NCBI GenBank assembly: GCA_002454425.1
Contig: DKIV01000025.1
Span: forward strand, 1-50,938
Origin: Sphingobacteriaceae bacterium UBA6709
GTDB taxonomy: Bacteria > Bacteroidota > Bacteroidia > Sphingobacteriales > Sphingobacteriaceae
Reading direction: 5' to 3'
Length of the DNA: 50,938 nt
A program made the position numbers and the translations under genes. This document shows, one piece after another, positions 1-8,430 of the stretch. A model generated the notes under the pieces. That model saw only the letters and a list, made by a program, of their open reading frames with translations. It did not search any database and was not told the origin of the DNA. Numbering within the stretch: the stretch's first letter is position 1; the number at the start of each line of letters is the position of its first letter.

Positions 1-427
1 GCACTTTGGTGCGGAATATCCAGTTAAGAAGTGCGTCATTGTGATTCTTAAGGGTCAATGGATCACCTATTAACAAAGCCTCCAAACTTCCATTGGCCCT
101 GGCCAATAGATGGTCAATAAGATTGATCAGATTTCCCCAGTTGATTGGTCGGATACTTTTAGCACCATTCGCATAGGTCGCAACAGCGTTTTTGTATTTC
201 TTTTTATTAAAAAAGCCGTTGTTCGTCTTTGGGCTCCGGATCAAGTCTACGATTGCTTTTGTAATCGCTTTTACGGAAACAATGTCCTCGATCAGAATGG
301 AGGTAGGGTCCTGTAAGTGAGCGAGTGATAATTTCACGCGTCTTAGATCGGAGATAACGTCATCCTGAACGATCGATAGATATTCGGCTTTAAAAGCTGC
401 TGGGTCACGGACTTGTATCTTAATCAT
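1..427 (-). CDS. Partner protein of the adjacent ATPase, C-terminus cut off by the window edge
   Basis: I read this frame directly from the sequence: it opens with ATG at 427-425 and stays open to base 1, about 142 codons, so the C-terminus lies outside the window. The start overlaps the stop of the upstream ATPase by 8 bases (ATGATTAA), which implies translational coupling. The visible part is soluble, mostly helical and charged, with no signal peptide or membrane segment; it contains the stretch INWGNLINLIDHLLARAN and ends near LLNWIFRTKV. I do not recognise the family. ATPases of this kind are often paired with HNH nucleases (Septu PtuB-like), but no HNH motif lies in the visible part; it could be further downstream. 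The gene is real with fair confidence because of the overlap and the long open frame. Confidence 0.6.
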   Translation of the reverse strand, partial: MIKIQVRDPAAFKAEYLSIVQDDVISDLRRVKLSLAHLQDPTSILIEDIVSVKAITKAIVDLIRSPKTNNGFFNKKKYKNAVATYANGAKSIRPINWGNLINLIDHLLARANGSLEALLIGDPLTLKNHNDALLNWIFRTKV

Positions 428-2621
428 CGTGGCGCTTTTTGAAGTTTTTTAAGCTCGCTCTTAAAAAACTATCACCTACTTTGTCTAAGATTTCTCTGTC
501 CTGGTCCGATGAACGGTTTTCTTTGATACGATTGATCGCGCCCCTAATTTCGTTTTCTGCAAACTGCCCCATGAGGGTTCCTGTTAAAAAGAATCCGTCC
601 GCCAAGAGATCGTTAATATTGGCCGCAAACGTTTCTGATGCTACGACTGCTGGAACTGACCGTCTGCTTTTTTTGTCCAGCTCCAGTAACAAAATGTTTT
701 CTGAAGGAATGTCGGATAGTATGAACGGCGAATGAGTGAGTAATGCGATGTTGACTGACCGTATCCTATTATTCTCTCCGACGTAAAAACGTTCAAATTC
801 CGATAAGAGATCCGATAAGAATCGTCGCTGATAGTCCGGATGGAAATATAGTTCGATCTCATCATATATGATATTTACAGCGTGATACTTAGGTCTGAGA
901 CCTTCACCGAAATGAGCAGATTGCAAATTGTTCAAGTGATAAATTACTGACTGAATAGTATGCACAAGTTGTTGCTCACCAGAACTAAGCCCACTGAAAA
1001 AGGAGGCCGATCCTGCATCATTCGCCAATTCAAAATCGATATCAAAAATTGACGGAGGAAGTAACGCCAAGATCTCCCGACCTGCCGGATTCCTCATATA
1101 GTTCATAATGTCTTCAAGGGATAGCTTGAACCGGATGTTGGTGTTGTTTTCCAACTGTCCTTTTTTTACCAAGAACTGGTCTCCTTCGTTCAAATTATAT
1201 TTTAGAAAATTGACGGCCTGCTTAAGTTTATAGGTAACGTGGCTGCGGTCTTCCTTCAACGATTTGAAAAATTTTTCATTTTCTACGAACGGAGTATCCG
1301 AACTGAACTGATAACCCTGTCCGAACCAAGGGTACTTTTGGGGGATCGTATCGACTTTATTAATAATATAATTTGCAATAATATCCTTAAGCGGAAAATC
1401 AACCGAATAGAGTGCAACTTGTTCTTCAGTATCTAAATAATCCGCTAAAAATCTGGTGAGTAGGTTACTTTCCCTCGGATTGCCCGTCAATCCCCTTTGC
1501 TTGAATCGCACCCGTTTCGGAATTGCATTTACTTTTTGCCTGTTCAATGAAAATACTACATTGTTGATGTAGTGGTTCTCTGTGATATACACCTTTTCAG
1601 TCTTGTCACTTCGCCGATCATAGGCCAGCAGCTTATTGGCTAACAAACGGTAACGTGCAAAGTTCATTTCTGAATTGATGTCGAAATTACCTTCTGTCCG
1701 CATTGGATTGATTACTATTGGAGTAGTATAGCCATCGTTCTTGTGAAACAATGAGTTGATCCAACTACCAATTACTAGTGAATTTAGGGCGTAATGCGAA
1801 TAATTGACCGCAATCGTATAAAAGAAATGTTTAGCTAACTCTTCAGGTTTTGGGGGTACGTCTAGCGCTTGAAAACCGTCTTGCTGATCATCTGCTATTT
1901 TGAAAATTCTATTCCTTGTAACATTGTGTTCTTTGTCATAGTGTAGTTGTAAGCGGTAAAAAGAGCCATTATTTTCATAGTACACGCTCGCTTTCAATTC
2001 CTTAGAGAGATTTGAAATATCGCTCACTTTTCGGATGTTCGACTTTCTTTCAGATGCAATATAGTCCCTTCTCTTTTTCAATTGCCCTTCCTGTTGAAAC
2101 AAACCCTCTATTTGCTTCTTGAGCTCGTCAAAATTTTCGACAGTCATTTTCTTGTCCTGCGAATTAAGGTCTTTGATGATCTGGTTTCTTTTCGCTACCA
2201 TCTTTTTTTGGCGATCATTAAGTTCTCCATATTCCGTTTCCAGCTCGGCAGTAGACCTATTCAAACTTGGGATGTTTGGTTTTAGGATCTCGTGACTTAC
2301 GGAGTATAAATACACACATGCAAAAAATAACTCGATTAAAGAGCTTTTGCCAGTACCATTTTTTCCAACTACAGCTGATACGCTAATTTCGAGAGGATGT
2401 CCGTCTGCAGTTGTTCTATTAAAAATATTTACGGGGAATTTGATATCTTTACTGATAGTCGCAATCTCACCGTCAGATGGCTTTTTTATGGCATCTCCCG
2501 ATTTGTTATAAAAAGTATATGAGTTATAGAGTGGATACAATTGATCAGGTGTGAGATTTTTCAAGAATTTACTATTACACCCCTTATGCGGTTGAATGGC
2601 GAGCAATTTAAATACAGACAT
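420..2621 (-). CDS. AAA/ABC-type ATPase with coiled-coil insertion, probable defence-system ATPase
   Basis: A 733-residue P-loop ATPase of the SMC/RecF-like superfamily. Walker A is GKNGTGKS at residues 86-93, a charged helical coiled-coil region follows at about 120-210, the ABC signature SGLSSGEQQ starts near 543, Walker B with catalytic Glu is NIIYDE near 583-588, and the switch histidine is in LLTHSP near 627. The C-terminal part (FAANINDLLADGFFL, MGQFAENEI) resembles the tail of ATPases that pair with a nuclease in Septu-like or retron-associated phage defence. The ATG at 2621 is preferred over a TTG three codons upstream. It is cytoplasmic, with no signal peptide. The next gene overlaps it by 8 bases. 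The role in defence is inferred from family and from the integrase-bearing island context; the ATPase assignment itself is secure. Confidence 0.85.
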   Translation of the reverse strand: MSVFKLLAIQPHKGCNSKFLKNLTPDQLYPLYNSYTFYNKSGDAIKKPSDGEIATISKDIKFPVNIFNRTTADGHPLEISVSAVVGKNGTGKSSLIELFFACVYLYSVSHEILKPNIPSLNRSTAELETEYGELNDRQKKMVAKRNQIIKDLNSQDKKMTVENFDELKKQIEGLFQQEGQLKKRRDYIASERKSNIRKVSDISNLSKELKASVYYENNGSFYRLQLHYDKEHNVTRNRIFKIADDQQDGFQALDVPPKPEELAKHFFYTIAVNYSHYALNSLVIGSWINSLFHKNDGYTTPIVINPMRTEGNFDINSEMNFARYRLLANKLLAYDRRSDKTEKVYITENHYINNVVFSLNRQKVNAIPKRVRFKQRGLTGNPRESNLLTRFLADYLDTEEQVALYSVDFPLKDIIANYIINKVDTIPQKYPWFGQGYQFSSDTPFVENEKFFKSLKEDRSHVTYKLKQAVNFLKYNLNEGDQFLVKKGQLENNTNIRFKLSLEDIMNYMRNPAGREILALLPPSIFDIDFELANDAGSASFFSGLSSGEQQLVHTIQSVIYHLNNLQSAHFGEGLRPKYHAVNIIYDEIELYFHPDYQRRFLSDLLSEFERFYVGENNRIRSVNIALLTHSPFILSDIPSENILLLELDKKSRRSVPAVVASETFAANINDLLADGFFLTGTLMGQFAENEIRGAINRIKENRSSDQDREILDKVGDSFLRASLKNFKKRHDD

Positions 2622-2981
2622 GGAGATCAAAGCTTATTTGGCTATTGTACGTTGAACATAATTCTTTCAAAATAAAGGAAAAATATCAATATTCCATCTC
2701 GGTGGGATTCTTGCTCCTTAACTAAGTTTCCTTGATAAGCTGACAACTCTTACTCGAATCATAAAATTTCCAACGATCCAAAGGATGTTGAAAACGACGT
2801 TGCTCCATTAAGGCCCTGAATTTGTTCTAATAGAACGTGCTAGAGTTTTTTATTTTCTGCATAGAGACGTTGTCCAGTGACGTTTCAAGTCATGAAAGTT
2901 TGCAGGGAGGATGAGAAGATCTTACATGGAATGTGGCAGCGTTCCAGCATGTTTCTCTTAAACAGAAGCCTAAGATACAGA
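2622..2981. other. Intergenic spacer between the YhcG nuclease and the ATPase
   Basis: About 360 bases without a convincing gene. It must hold the promoter of the ATPase operon and the 3' end of the YhcG transcript, but I see no clear TAnnTTTG element or strong hairpin. One 30-codon open stretch on the minus strand near 2740-2840 is bounded by stops and is too short to call. Confidence 0.4.
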
Positions 2982-4028
2982 TTACTCCTCCAACTGTCTC
3001 TTCAAATCCTCTTTACTGGGCAAATAAAGCTTGTACTCCTTAGCAAAAATCTGCTCATTACCCAGCGGCAGAGTAAATTCTACTACAGCTTTATTCTCCT
3101 GTTTACACAATACAATTCCAATCGTATTCTTTTCATGCGGTAGCTTTACAACACGGTCGTAATAATTTACATACATCTGCATCTGGCCTAGATCCTGATG
3201 AGTCAGTTTCCCTATTTTCAGGTCTATCAAAACGAAGCACTGTAATAGGCGATTATAAAAGACAAGGTCAATATAAAAGTGGTCCCCATCAAGGGTGATC
3301 CTCCTTTGGCGGCCTTCAAATAAAAATCCTTTCCCAAGTTCGAGCATAAACTGCTCAAGCTTGTCGATTATCGCACTTTCAAGATCGTTTTCCGAATACG
3401 ACGAGCTTTCTTTAAGATCAAGAAACTCAAGCACAAATGGTGTCTTTAGGGTGTCGTAAGGCTTTTCTAATGCATGTCCTTCAGAAAGTCGTTCTATCTG
3501 ATCCTTGTTCTTGCTTAGAGCCAGTCGTTCGTATAGTGAAGAGCTATACTGTCGCTGTAGTTCTCTCACGGACCAGTTATTAGCTTCTGTTTCAACCTCG
3601 TAAAAACTTCTTTCGTTATCATCGTTGATCTTCAGTAGATGTATGTAGTGTGTCCAGCTTAATTTAAAGCGTTCAGAAAATTTTAGCAACAGCTGTGCAT
3701 TTAGAGGTTGAAGTGTTGCTTTATCGAATTGCGCAATCACTGATTGCGCAATTCGATTTTTATAGACAATATAGAACTGTCTAAAGTATTCGAGGTTTCT
3801 CTTCGAAAAGCCCTTTCCATAATTTTTCGTTAGGTAGCTACTTAATTCAGTAATAAGAGATTCTGCGTAAGCTGCGCGTTCCTGTCCGCGCTGTTCCTCT
3901 TCCACAATCATCTTGCCTATGTTAATGTATGTAAAGACCATTGTGGTATTCACATTCCTGACGAGCAGTTTTCTTGATTCTTCAATCAGATGGCTTACTG
4001 ACTGAAGTAGCGTCATATTCTTTTCCAT
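2982..4028 (-). CDS. YhcG/DUF1016-family PD-(D/E)xK nuclease
   Basis: This 348-residue protein has the two-part layout of the YhcG family: an N-terminal DUF1016 helical domain (about residues 5-175, with the family-typical YGKGFSKRNLEYFRQFY) and a C-terminal PD-(D/E)xK nuclease-like domain (about 195-340). The probable metal-binding core is Asp254 in FYIDLVFYN followed by Asp269-x-Lys271 in LIDLKIGKL. Length is normal for the family. No signal peptide is present. The ATG lies 4 bases after the integrase stop, so both are probably on one transcript. YhcG proteins are often found beside restriction-modification genes and mobile elements, and are thought to cut or process DNA; the exact substrate here is unknown. 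Confidence 0.85.
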   Translation of the reverse strand: MEKNMTLLQSVSHLIEESRKLLVRNVNTTMVFTYINIGKMIVEEEQRGQERAAYAESLITELSSYLTKNYGKGFSKRNLEYFRQFYIVYKNRIAQSVIAQFDKATLQPLNAQLLLKFSERFKLSWTHYIHLLKINDDNERSFYEVETEANNWSVRELQRQYSSSLYERLALSKNKDQIERLSEGHALEKPYDTLKTPFVLEFLDLKESSSYSENDLESAIIDKLEQFMLELGKGFLFEGRQRRITLDGDHFYIDLVFYNRLLQCFVLIDLKIGKLTHQDLGQMQMYVNYYDRVVKLPHEKNTIGIVLCKQENKAVVEFTLPLGNEQIFAKEYKLYLPSKEDLKRQLEE

Positions 4029-4032
4029 TGTA

Positions 4033-5289
4033 TTAAGAGCCTGTCTTTAAAAGTCCCGTTTCTGTAAATAACTTCTCCTTAAGATCCTTCATGTTATTGC
4101 TGATCTTACGCTTGGTAATCTTCGCGTAAATTTGGGTCGTCCGGACGTTCTTATGTCCAAGCATATTGCTCACTGTTTCTAAAGGGACGTCATTTTCGAG
4201 CGTTACAGTAGTAGCGAACGTGTGCCGGGCTGTATGGGTTGTCAAATGCTTAGTGATTCCGCAGATGTCGGCAACCTCTTTCAAATAAGCATTATACCGT
4301 TGATTGCAGTTCACAGGTAAGAGCTTCTTATGCTGAACGCAATAGGGATGCTTGTATTTTTCAATAATCTGTAGCGCGATGGGCAGGAGGGGTACCATTT
4401 CATTGGTTTTAGTTTTAGCCCTTTCCCTGCTGATCCATTTGAACCCGTCAACTCCCGTGAAAATATTGTCGGGTTCTAAATTGTATACTGTCTCATAAGC
4501 ATACCCGGTGAAGCAACAAAAGATATATACATCACGCACCTCTGCAAGTCGTGCGTTGGAAATTTCTTTATTATAGATAGCGGTTATCTCGTCCAAACTA
4601 AGGTGCTCCCGATCGGGATCAGTATAGGAGCATTTGAAACCAGATAGCGTATTGTGCTTTACTAATCCCTTATCCACCGCTTTCTTGATAACCTGCTTTA
4701 GGGTCTTCACATACTTCATCGCCGTGTTCTTTCCGATCTTTTCTACGGTTATCAGGTAATGAGCAAAGTCAGGTGCCAGGTTAAACTGTATATCATCCAG
4801 CCCAATGTCGGTGACCTTGTATTTTTTCCTCAGGAAACGATCAACCTTGGTTTTAAGTCGTTCGTACCGGTTTAAGGTTGCTATTGCTCCGTGTCCCTCC
4901 TGGATCAGTTCTTTGAACTCATTGTTGTGAATAGCAAACGCTTCCATGAGCGTTTTTTGGTCGCTCTGCTTTGGAAACAAAACTTCCGTGATCATTTCTG
5001 CAGTCACTTCTTTTTTTAAAGCACTCAGGGCTTCGTAATGCTTCTCGAGAGTAGATTGCGTTTTCCGTATGTAACTGTTTAGTGATTTGGCTTCCGGCCA
5101 GGATGATTTCGCCAGTCCTTTCTTTTCATCCCAGTAGGCGGGATCAATTTTTCTTCCGGAGGAGAAATTATCCCTGTTCCCATTCACTGTAATTCGCACA
5201 TAAATGGGCACCAAGCCGTCCTTCGATTTCTTCGCTTTGTACAGCCAAAATAAGACTGATAGACCTTCATTAATTTTCATGACTTTCAA
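4033..5289 (-). CDS. Tyrosine recombinase (integrase) of the island
   Basis: A 418-residue site-specific recombinase of the Bacteroidota phage/ICE integrase type. Residues about 10-70 match the arm-type DNA-binding domain (LFWLYKAKKSKDG, GRKIDPAYWDEKKG), 110-215 the SAM-like core-binding domain, and 230-400 the catalytic domain. Visible catalytic residues are the beta-hairpin Lys in AKTKTNEMVP, His352 and Arg355 in THTARHTFAT, His379 in LGHKNVRTT and nucleophile Tyr388. The first catalytic Arg of the usual TGLR motif is absent: the sequence reads TGYAY with Ala264, like the substitution known from CTnDOT-type integrases. The gene starts about 220 bases from the 3' end of a tRNA-Lys gene, the expected place for an element using that tRNA as its attachment site. 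It probably excises and integrates the element extending to the left. Confidence 0.92.
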   Translation of the reverse strand: MKVMKINEGLSVLFWLYKAKKSKDGLVPIYVRITVNGNRDNFSSGRKIDPAYWDEKKGLAKSSWPEAKSLNSYIRKTQSTLEKHYEALSALKKEVTAEMITEVLFPKQSDQKTLMEAFAIHNNEFKELIQEGHGAIATLNRYERLKTKVDRFLRKKYKVTDIGLDDIQFNLAPDFAHYLITVEKIGKNTAMKYVKTLKQVIKKAVDKGLVKHNTLSGFKCSYTDPDREHLSLDEITAIYNKEISNARLAEVRDVYIFCCFTGYAYETVYNLEPDNIFTGVDGFKWISRERAKTKTNEMVPLLPIALQIIEKYKHPYCVQHKKLLPVNCNQRYNAYLKEVADICGITKHLTTHTARHTFATTVTLENDVPLETVSNMLGHKNVRTTQIYAKITKRKISNNMKDLKEKLFTETGLLKTGS

Positions 5290-5349
5290 TTTTTAAAGTT
5301 TTGAAAATCTGCTCTTTAACTAAGCTAATCCGTTTAATTCTCTTTGAAT

Positions 5350-5399
5350 TCGGTTTCCTAATTTCGCAAGAAACAATAGGAAACCGAATAGGAAACCGA
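5350..5399. repeat. Three 11-bp repeats, candidate integrase arm-binding sites
   Basis: The 11-mer TAGGAAACCGA occurs twice directly (5377-5387 and 5389-5399) and once inverted (TCGGTTTCCTA at 5350-5360). They lie between the integrase start and the tRNA gene, where arm-type binding sites of tyrosine recombinases or sites for an excisionase usually sit. The repeats are seen directly; the binding role is inference. Confidence 0.5.
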
Positions 5400-5460
5400 T
5401 TTGGTTGATCTTACCTGAACTTCTTTGAACTGAAATTTTTGAGAAAAGTGGCTTTTTAAC

Positions 5461-5490
5461 GAAAAAAGCCGCTTTTTTAAGCGGCTTTCT
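5461..5490 (-). terminator. Intrinsic terminator of the tRNA-Lys transcript
   Basis: An 8-bp perfect stem, AAAGCCGC (5465-5472) with GCGGCTTT (5481-5488), has an 8-base loop. Read on the minus strand it is followed by a run of six T, so it should terminate transcription from the tRNA gene. Confidence 0.75.
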
Positions 5491-5511
5491 ACTTGTTTGG
5501 AGGTTTCTCCG

Positions 5512-5584
5512 TGATCCCGCTGGGACTCGAACCCAGGACCCCAACATTAAAAGTGTTATGCTCTACCAGCTGAGCTACGGAATC
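5512..5584 (-). tRNA. tRNA-Lys (anticodon UUU)
   Basis: Read on the minus strand, the sequence folds as a 73-base tRNA. The acceptor stem pairs GATTCCG with CGGGATC (one G-T wobble), the D arm contains GCTC-AGCTGGTA-GAGC, the anticodon stem is TAACA/TGTTG around loop CTTTTAA, and the T arm is CTGGG-TTCGAGT-CCCAG. The anticodon TTT is at 5551-5549. CCA is not encoded: the discriminator A is followed by CG. The 3' end faces the integrase, so this gene is the likely attachment site of the element to its left; the second att copy would lie beyond the left edge of the window. Confidence 0.95.
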
Positions 5585-5645
5585 ATCCTTTAAACACGGT
5601 CTTTTTATTTTTTCAGATCGTTTAACCGTTTCCGTTAAAGTGACG

Positions 5646-5676
5646 CAAAGATAAGGACTTTAACAATACAGTGCAA
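5646..5676 (-). promoter_or_regulatory. Probable promoter of tRNA-Lys
   Basis: On the minus strand there is a perfect Bacteroidota -7 element TATCTTTG (5653-5646), with a TTG at 5676-5674 spaced by 20 bases, close to the known TTTG-N19/20-TAnnTTTG consensus. It lies about 60 bases upstream of the tRNA. Confidence 0.55.
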
Positions 5677-6137
5677 GAGCGTAGTTACTATTTTTCTTAA
5701 ACAAATCATTAACTATCTTAATATCAAATAAGTTAATTTAAAAACACACCTACAGAAGGTCTTCTTTAGCGCTAATTACCCCGTAAAAGTGCCCTTCGGA
5801 CCGCCTCAATGCGGGCAATAGGTATCGTCCAAACTGTGAAAAGCGCTTATTCTTATAAACTGTAGCATGAAATATAAATTAGCACGGCATGCGTAGACGA
5901 TAATATCCAGAACTCCAGTCATCAAACATTGGCTTTAGCAACCCAAGGTCTCTCATACAATAAACAAGCGAATACTTACCGTTACTGAAGTGGTGCTGTT
6001 CCGAAGAAGCGATAACACTTTAATAAGGAACTCAGGGCATCTCACGAAAAATCTTAGAGACATCAGCACAAAGAGCTTACCATCAAATGTTCGTTCAGGT
6101 AAAGCCAGTTAAGGAATGTTTTGTAATTTCGCCTTTA
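5654..6137. other. Intergenic region between tRNA-Lys and surE
   Basis: Nearly 500 bases without a supported gene. The part next to the tRNA carries its promoter. Just before the surE start there is a weak -7-like TAATTTCG (6124-6131), which would give a very short leader. I see no RNA gene or repeat in the remainder. Confidence 0.4.
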
Positions 6138-6914
6138 ATGAGTAAAAGAGAAAAACCCACCATTCTTGTCGTTAACGACGATGGCATAGATGCTCCGGGC
6201 ATTAAAGTCTTACTTGAGGCCGTACAGGAACTCGGTCGTGTGGTCGTTGTAGCTCCCGATAGTCCTCAGTCGGCTACGGGACATGCGATAACGATTGCTC
6301 GTCCGCTACGTCTCAATCAGGTACATATCTATCCCGGCGTAGAGATGTATAAGGTTTCAGGCACCCCTGTTGACTGCGTTAAGCTTGCTGTCAACAAAGT
6401 ATTTAAAGGCAAGAAACCGGACCTTTGCGTATCAGGTATCAACCATGGACTAAATCACTCCATAAACGTTATTTATTCAGGAACGATGTCTGCCGCAGTA
6501 GAAGGAGCTATCGAAGGCATCCCCTCTATCGGGTTTTCGTATGATGATTTCTCCTACGATGCTGACTTTTCGGGCTGCGTTCCTTATATCAAGAAAATTG
6601 CAGCGGAAGTGTTAGAAAAGACGCTTCCCCAGGGAACGCTGTTAAACGTGAATTTTCCGAAGACAGATGCGTTGAAAGGCATTAAAATATGTCGTCAGGC
6701 AAATGCGAAATGGGCCGAAGAGTTCGATGAGCGCCAGGATCCCCACAGCAATCCGTACTATTGGCTTACGGGAGTATTTCAGCTTAATGATAAGGGAGAA
6801 GACACTGACGTATGGGCGCTAAACAACGGGTTTGTTTCTGTGGTGCCCGTGCAATACGATCTTACCGCTCATCATGCGATTCCACTTCTAAACACATGGA
6901 ATCTCGATGTTTAA
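6138..6914 (+). CDS. surE: 5'/3'-nucleotidase SurE
   Basis: A 258-residue SurE nucleotidase, which removes phosphate from nucleoside monophosphates using a divalent metal and is linked to stationary-phase survival. The family hallmarks are clear: metal-binding VNDDGIDAPG near residues 12-21, SGTPVDCVKLA, SGINHGLNHS and YSGTMSAAVEG. The frame is open 17 codons further upstream, but the ATG at 6138 is chosen because the conserved protein begins right after it (MSKREKPTILVVNDDG). It is cytoplasmic. Its stop overlaps the next gene by 8 bases, and lpxB follows, so surE-membrane protein-lpxB probably form one transcript. Confidence 0.95.
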   Translation: MSKREKPTILVVNDDGIDAPGIKVLLEAVQELGRVVVVAPDSPQSATGHAITIARPLRLNQVHIYPGVEMYKVSGTPVDCVKLAVNKVFKGKKPDLCVSGINHGLNHSINVIYSGTMSAAVEGAIEGIPSIGFSYDDFSYDADFSGCVPYIKKIAAEVLEKTLPQGTLLNVNFPKTDALKGIKICRQANAKWAEEFDERQDPHSNPYYWLTGVFQLNDKGEDTDVWALNNGFVSVVPVQYDLTAHHAIPLLNTWNLDV

Positions 6915-7170
6915 ACGTGATCATGTAGTTATTGGCTTGTTGCTGGGACTTATACTTCCCGGCATAGCCACTTTCTTTGTTGAAATACTGAAGAAAAACA
7001 TTGTCTTTCTGGAGAAGGACGATCTTCTTTACATTGGCTGCGCAGCGCTGAACCTGCTCCTGGTAAAACATTTTTTCAAGAAGAAAATGGAAAATACAGC
7101 CCGTGGGGTGGTGGCATCTACGTTTATATGCGCGATGATCTTCTTCTTATACAAGATGCATATAAAATAA
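6907..7170 (+). CDS. Small membrane protein of unknown function
   Basis: An 87-residue hydrophobic protein with three probable membrane segments at about residues 8-26, 40-57 and 66-83, separated by short Lys-rich loops (FFKKKME). The ATG overlaps the end of surE by 8 bases, which argues for a real, translationally coupled gene. I do not recognise a named family. Its position between surE and lpxB suggests an inner-membrane role, but nothing in the sequence shows what it does. Confidence 0.7.
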   Translation: MFKRDHVVIGLLLGLILPGIATFFVEILKKNIVFLEKDDLLYIGCAALNLLLVKHFFKKKMENTARGVVASTFICAMIFFLYKMHIK

Positions 7171-7316
7171 TTGCGGCTGATTCCGCTGCGATAACAGTTA
7201 TAATTTATAAGCGGTTACGCGGTCAGATATGAAGAAGCCAAAGGGCATAGACGAAGCGTTATGCTTATGTCGCAAATGCAGATATGCCTGATTAAACTGA
7301 GCTATCCACAATTGAG

Positions 7317-8426
7317 ATGAAATACTATTTAATAGCCGGCGAGGCGTCGGGAGACTTACATGGAGCCAACCTAATCAAAGCTCTTAAAGAGCGGGATGAG
7401 CATGCGCAGTTCCGTTTCCTGGGAGGTGATATGATGGAAGCGGAAGCCGGCAAGGCGGTAAAACATTCCAGCGAAATGGCGTTTATGGGCTTCGTAGAGG
7501 TACTTGTAAACCTACGGAGTATCTTGTCGAACCTCCGTCAAACCAAACGCGACATCCTTGATTGGAAGCCTGAAGCCCTCATTCTTATTGACTTTCCAGG
7601 ATTCAATCTCAAGATTGCTGAATTCGCACACAAACAAGGCATCAAGGTATTCTATTATATATCGCCCAAAGTATGGGCATGGAATCAGAAAAGGGTACTG
7701 AAAATCAAGAGGATTGTAGATCATATGTTTTGCATCTTACCTTTTGAGGTTGATTTTTACCACGAATGGGGTATGAAAGTTGACTATGTAGGAAATCCCC
7801 TACTCGACGCTATCAGCGCTTTCGAAGCAGACACGGAATTTAAGGAGCGTTTAAGGCTCGATCAGCGTCCTGTAGTCGCGCTTCTTCCGGGAAGTCGCCG
7901 GCAGGAGATCGCCGGCATCCTGCCCGATATGTTGAAAGTTGCCGACAGCATGCCTGAATATCAGTATGTCATTGCCGGCGCTCCCAACTTTGACATCGAT
8001 TATTACAGGCAATATAGCAAACACACGTCCTACCCTGTTGTCTTCGGCAGCACCTACGATCTGCTCTCTATAGCCGCGGGAGCGCTCGTCACCTCTGGAA
8101 CAGCAACGCTGGAGACCGCGATGTTCCATGTGCCTGAAGCGGTTCTGTATAAGGGGAACAAGGTTACCATTGCCATTGCCCGGATGCTCGTTAAGATAAA
8201 GTTTATCTCGCTGGTAAATCTCATTATGAACAAGCTGGTTGTTCGCGAGCTTATTCAGGAAGAGTGTACACCAGTGACGATAGCTACTGAACTGAAGCGC
8301 TTCATGGATGACAGCGCTTATCGTGAACATATGCTAAGCAACTACAAGGATTTATCTGAAAAGATGGGCGATCCCGGAGCTTCGGCGAAAACCGCCCGCC
8401 TGATTTTAAAATATCTAAAAAAATAA
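7317..8426 (+). CDS. lpxB: Lipid-A-disaccharide synthase
   Basis: A 369-residue GT19 glycosyltransferase that joins UDP-2,3-diacylglucosamine and lipid X to give the lipid A disaccharide at the inner membrane. Landmarks are the N-terminal YYLIAGEASGDLHG, the FPGFNLKIA and YYISPKVWAW segments typical of LpxB, LPGSRRQEI near residue 190 and the C-terminal TSGTATLETA donor-site region. Length is normal. ATG at 7317 directly begins the conserved sequence. It follows the small membrane gene after about 145 bases and precedes a HAD hydrolase by 4 bases. Confidence 0.95.
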   Translation: MKYYLIAGEASGDLHGANLIKALKERDEHAQFRFLGGDMMEAEAGKAVKHSSEMAFMGFVEVLVNLRSILSNLRQTKRDILDWKPEALILIDFPGFNLKIAEFAHKQGIKVFYYISPKVWAWNQKRVLKIKRIVDHMFCILPFEVDFYHEWGMKVDYVGNPLLDAISAFEADTEFKERLRLDQRPVVALLPGSRRQEIAGILPDMLKVADSMPEYQYVIAGAPNFDIDYYRQYSKHTSYPVVFGSTYDLLSIAAGALVTSGTATLETAMFHVPEAVLYKGNKVTIAIARMLVKIKFISLVNLIMNKLVVRELIQEECTPVTIATELKRFMDDSAYREHMLSNYKDLSEKMGDPGASAKTARLILKYLKK

Positions 8427-8430
8427 CCAA

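Noticed and set aside
1..427. Calling the partner gene PtuB or an HNH nuclease
   Set aside because: No HNH residues are visible in the part inside the window, so naming it would rest only on its neighbour.
2740..2840. Short minus-strand open stretch of about 30 codons between the YhcG and ATPase genes, possibly a gene remnant
   Set aside because: It is bounded by stops on both sides, has no start in good context and no recognisable family; chance is sufficient.
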